Positions 62,604 to 64,000 of a DNA stretch of 64,000 nucleotides are shown in pieces. Made by a program: the position numbers and the translations under genes. A model generated the notes under the pieces. That model saw only the letters and a list, made by a program, of their open reading frames with translations, had not been told where the DNA came from and did not search any database. Positions within the stretch are counted from its first letter, which is position 1, and every line of letters starts with the position of its first letter. Source of the DNA: R-RK-3 sp963842775 (GTDB lineage Bacteria > Pseudomonadota > Alphaproteobacteria > Rhizobiales > Rhodomicrobiaceae); contig CAWJHQ010000011.1 in the NCBI GenBank assembly GCA_963842775.1, positions 248,001 to 312,000 on the forward strand. Direction: 5' to 3'.

Positions 62604-63991
62604 GGTTGTCCCGTTCTCTTGCGCAAGAAGTTCAGAAAATCGATAGGGGTGATGAGCCCCAGAAATTGGCCTTGATCGACGACACAGGCGGCCCGGCATC
62701 GCTCGAAGATCGGGATCAATTCTGTGACTGGGCTTTTCACGTCGATGGTTTCGACCTCATGGCGCATGAGGCTGCCGACGGCGGCATTAAAGGCGGCCGG
62801 ATTGCCTGTGACGGTCGTCAGAATGTCGGTTTCGTCCATGATGCCGATAAGGCGCCCGCCATCCATCACCGGAACCTGCGAGATCTCGAACAGCCGCATT
62901 TTTCCATAGACCTGCTGCAGTGTTTCCGACGGCGCCGCCCACACGACATCGCCGCGCAAAAACGGGCGGGCGATCAGATCGCGCAGATCATGCGTGACCG
63001 GGCGATCCGTCAGGCCGTGATCGTCGAGCCAATAGGGGTTGAAGATTTTCGAGAGATATTTGTTGCCGCTGTCGCAGACGAAGGTCACGACGCGCTTGGG
63101 CACGGTCTGCTCGCGGCAATATTTCAGCGCGGCCGCGAGCAGCGTACCGGAGGAGGAGCCGCACAACACGCCTTCGCTCTGAAGCAGCTGCCGCGCCGCG
63201 CCGATACTCTCGGCGTCGGTGATCGTAAAGGCGCGGCGGACGAGGCTGAGATCGCAATTGGCGGGAACGAAATCCTCGCCGATGCCCTCCACCAGCCAGC
63301 TTCCCGGCTTGATCGTCACGCCTTCATTGACCAGCGGCGCAAGGATCGAGCCTTCGGGATCGGCCAGCACCATCTCGACATGCGGCGCGGCGCGGGCCAT
63401 GAAATGCCCGATGCCCGACAGCGTGCCGCCGCTGCCGACGCCGCAAACCACCGCATCCAGACGGCCCTGCATCTGCCGCCAGATTTCCGGCCCGGTGCCG
63501 GCCTCATGCGCGGCGGGATTGGCGGGGTTCTCGAATTGATTGACGTAAAACGCTCCTGGCGTCGCCTCGGCGATCGCCCGCGCCTTGTCCTGATAATAGT
63601 CGGGATGGCCCTTTTCGACATCGGAGCGCGTCATGATGATCTCCGCGCCCAGCGCCTTCAGGTGAAAAATCTTTTCGTGGCTCATCTTGTCGGGGATGAC
63701 GAGCTTCAGGCCATAGCCCTTCTGCACCGCGACCAGCGCCAAAGCGAGGCCGGTATTTCCCGCCGTCGCCTCGACCAGGGTGTCGCCGGGCTTGAGACGC
63801 CCATTGCGCTCGGCTGCCTCGACCATCGCCAGGGCGATACGGTCCTTGATCGAGCCGCCGGGATTCTGATTTTCAAGCTTCAGAAACAGCTCGCACGGCC
63901 CGGTGTCAAATTTCGACAGCCTTACGATGGGCGTATTGCCGATCAGGCCCAGGACGGAAGACGCAGCTGCGTAAGACGGAGAGTAAGCCAT
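62600..63991 (-). CDS. Cystathionine beta-synthase
   Basis: The 463-residue protein has an N-terminal PLP-dependent CysK-type domain (LGLIGNTPIVRLSKFD, LKLENQNPGGSIKDRIALAM with the PLP Lys in SIKDR, TAGNTGLALALVAVQKG, GVGSGGTLSGIGHFM, GSSSGTLLAAALKY). From about residue 335 it carries two CBS motifs (LRDLIARPFLRGDVVWAAPS and MRHEVETIDVKSPVTELI), as in full-length CBS. It joins homocysteine and serine to cystathionine. It forms a coupled pair with the gamma-lyase-type gene and starts the operon nine bases from the window edge. Confidence 0.92.
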   Translation of the reverse strand: MAYSPSYAAASSVLGLIGNTPIVRLSKFDTGPCELFLKLENQNPGGSIKDRIALAMVEAAERNGRLKPGDTLVEATAGNTGLALALVAVQKGYGLKLVIPDKMSHEKIFHLKALGAEIIMTRSDVEKGHPDYYQDKARAIAEATPGAFYVNQFENPANPAAHEAGTGPEIWRQMQGRLDAVVCGVGSGGTLSGIGHFMARAAPHVEMVLADPEGSILAPLVNEGVTIKPGSWLVEGIGEDFVPANCDLSLVRRAFTITDAESIGAARQLLQSEGVLCGSSSGTLLAAALKYCREQTVPKRVVTFVCDSGNKYLSKIFNPYWLDDHGLTDRPVTHDLRDLIARPFLRGDVVWAAPSETLQQVYGKMRLFEISQVPVMDGGRLIGIMDETDILTTVTGNPAAFNAAVGSLMRHEVETIDVKSPVTELIPIFERCRAACVVDQGQFLGLITPIDFLNFLRKRTGQP

Positions 63992-64000
63992 CGCTTTTCC

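Overview
The window is a GC-rich chromosomal segment of an alphaproteobacterium, most likely a Hyphomicrobiales (Rhizobiales) member of the Bradyrhizobium/Xanthobacteraceae type. This is inferred from the abundance of high-affinity solute receptors (TctC, TAXI, Liv-type, SsuA), the Rhizobiales style of the exopolysaccharide genes (Alg13/Alg14-like PssD/PssE pair, ExoP-like co-polymerase), and two copies of an intergenic palindromic repeat resembling rhizobial mosaic elements.

Layout. (1) 0-6.6 kb: the end of a tripartite tricarboxylate transporter permease (TctA), an IolD-like thiamine-diphosphate enzyme and a convergent TctC receptor, then an orphan TAXI-type receptor with a secreted Sel1-like protein. 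(2) 7.5-42.6 kb: a surface polysaccharide locus, mostly on the + strand and tightly coupled by start/stop overlaps. It encodes a priming polyprenyl-phosphate sugar transferase, a CBS-domain sugar nucleotidyltransferase, an SDR epimerase/dehydratase, a LegC-type aminotransferase, a CMP-sugar synthetase, a DUF4910-type protein, many glycosyltransferases, a Wzx flippase, a Wzy-like polymerase/ligase, and modifying enzymes (FemAB-like, NodB-like deacetylase, NodU-like carbamoyltransferase, acyltransferase 3). It also has a NeuB-family synthase, an ExoP/Wzc co-polymerase, a Wza-like export lipoprotein, a NusG/RfaH paralogue, and GDP-mannose dehydratase plus GDP-fucose synthase. The gene content points to a nonulosonic-acid-containing (legionaminic/sialic-like), fucose-family polysaccharide made by a Wzx/Wzy route. 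(3) 42.7-44.0 kb: an SGNH-type exported protein. (4) 44.0-52.9 kb, - strand: a hydroaromatic (shikimate/quinate) operon: LysR regulator, Liv-type ABC importer, shikimate dehydrogenase and the fused 3-dehydroshikimate dehydratase, which feed protocatechuate formation. A Gfo/Idh/MocA remnant lies at its 3' end, and a FUSC-family aromatic-acid exporter and an SDR lie upstream. (5) 55.5-59.9 kb: an SsuABC-type sulfonate importer next to decayed sulfonate-oxygenase remnants. (6) 59.9-64 kb: a YdhS-like flavoprotein and the reverse-transsulfuration pair cystathionine gamma-lyase/synthase and cystathionine beta-synthase.

A striking property of the sequence is that about fifteen reading frames are broken by a single extra base, always an insertion and never a deletion, with protein homology resuming immediately in the +1 frame. 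I treat these as probable sequencing/assembly insertions and give reconstructed gene spans; each site is listed in the gene entry. No rRNA, tRNA, CRISPR array, intact insertion sequence or phage gene was recognised.
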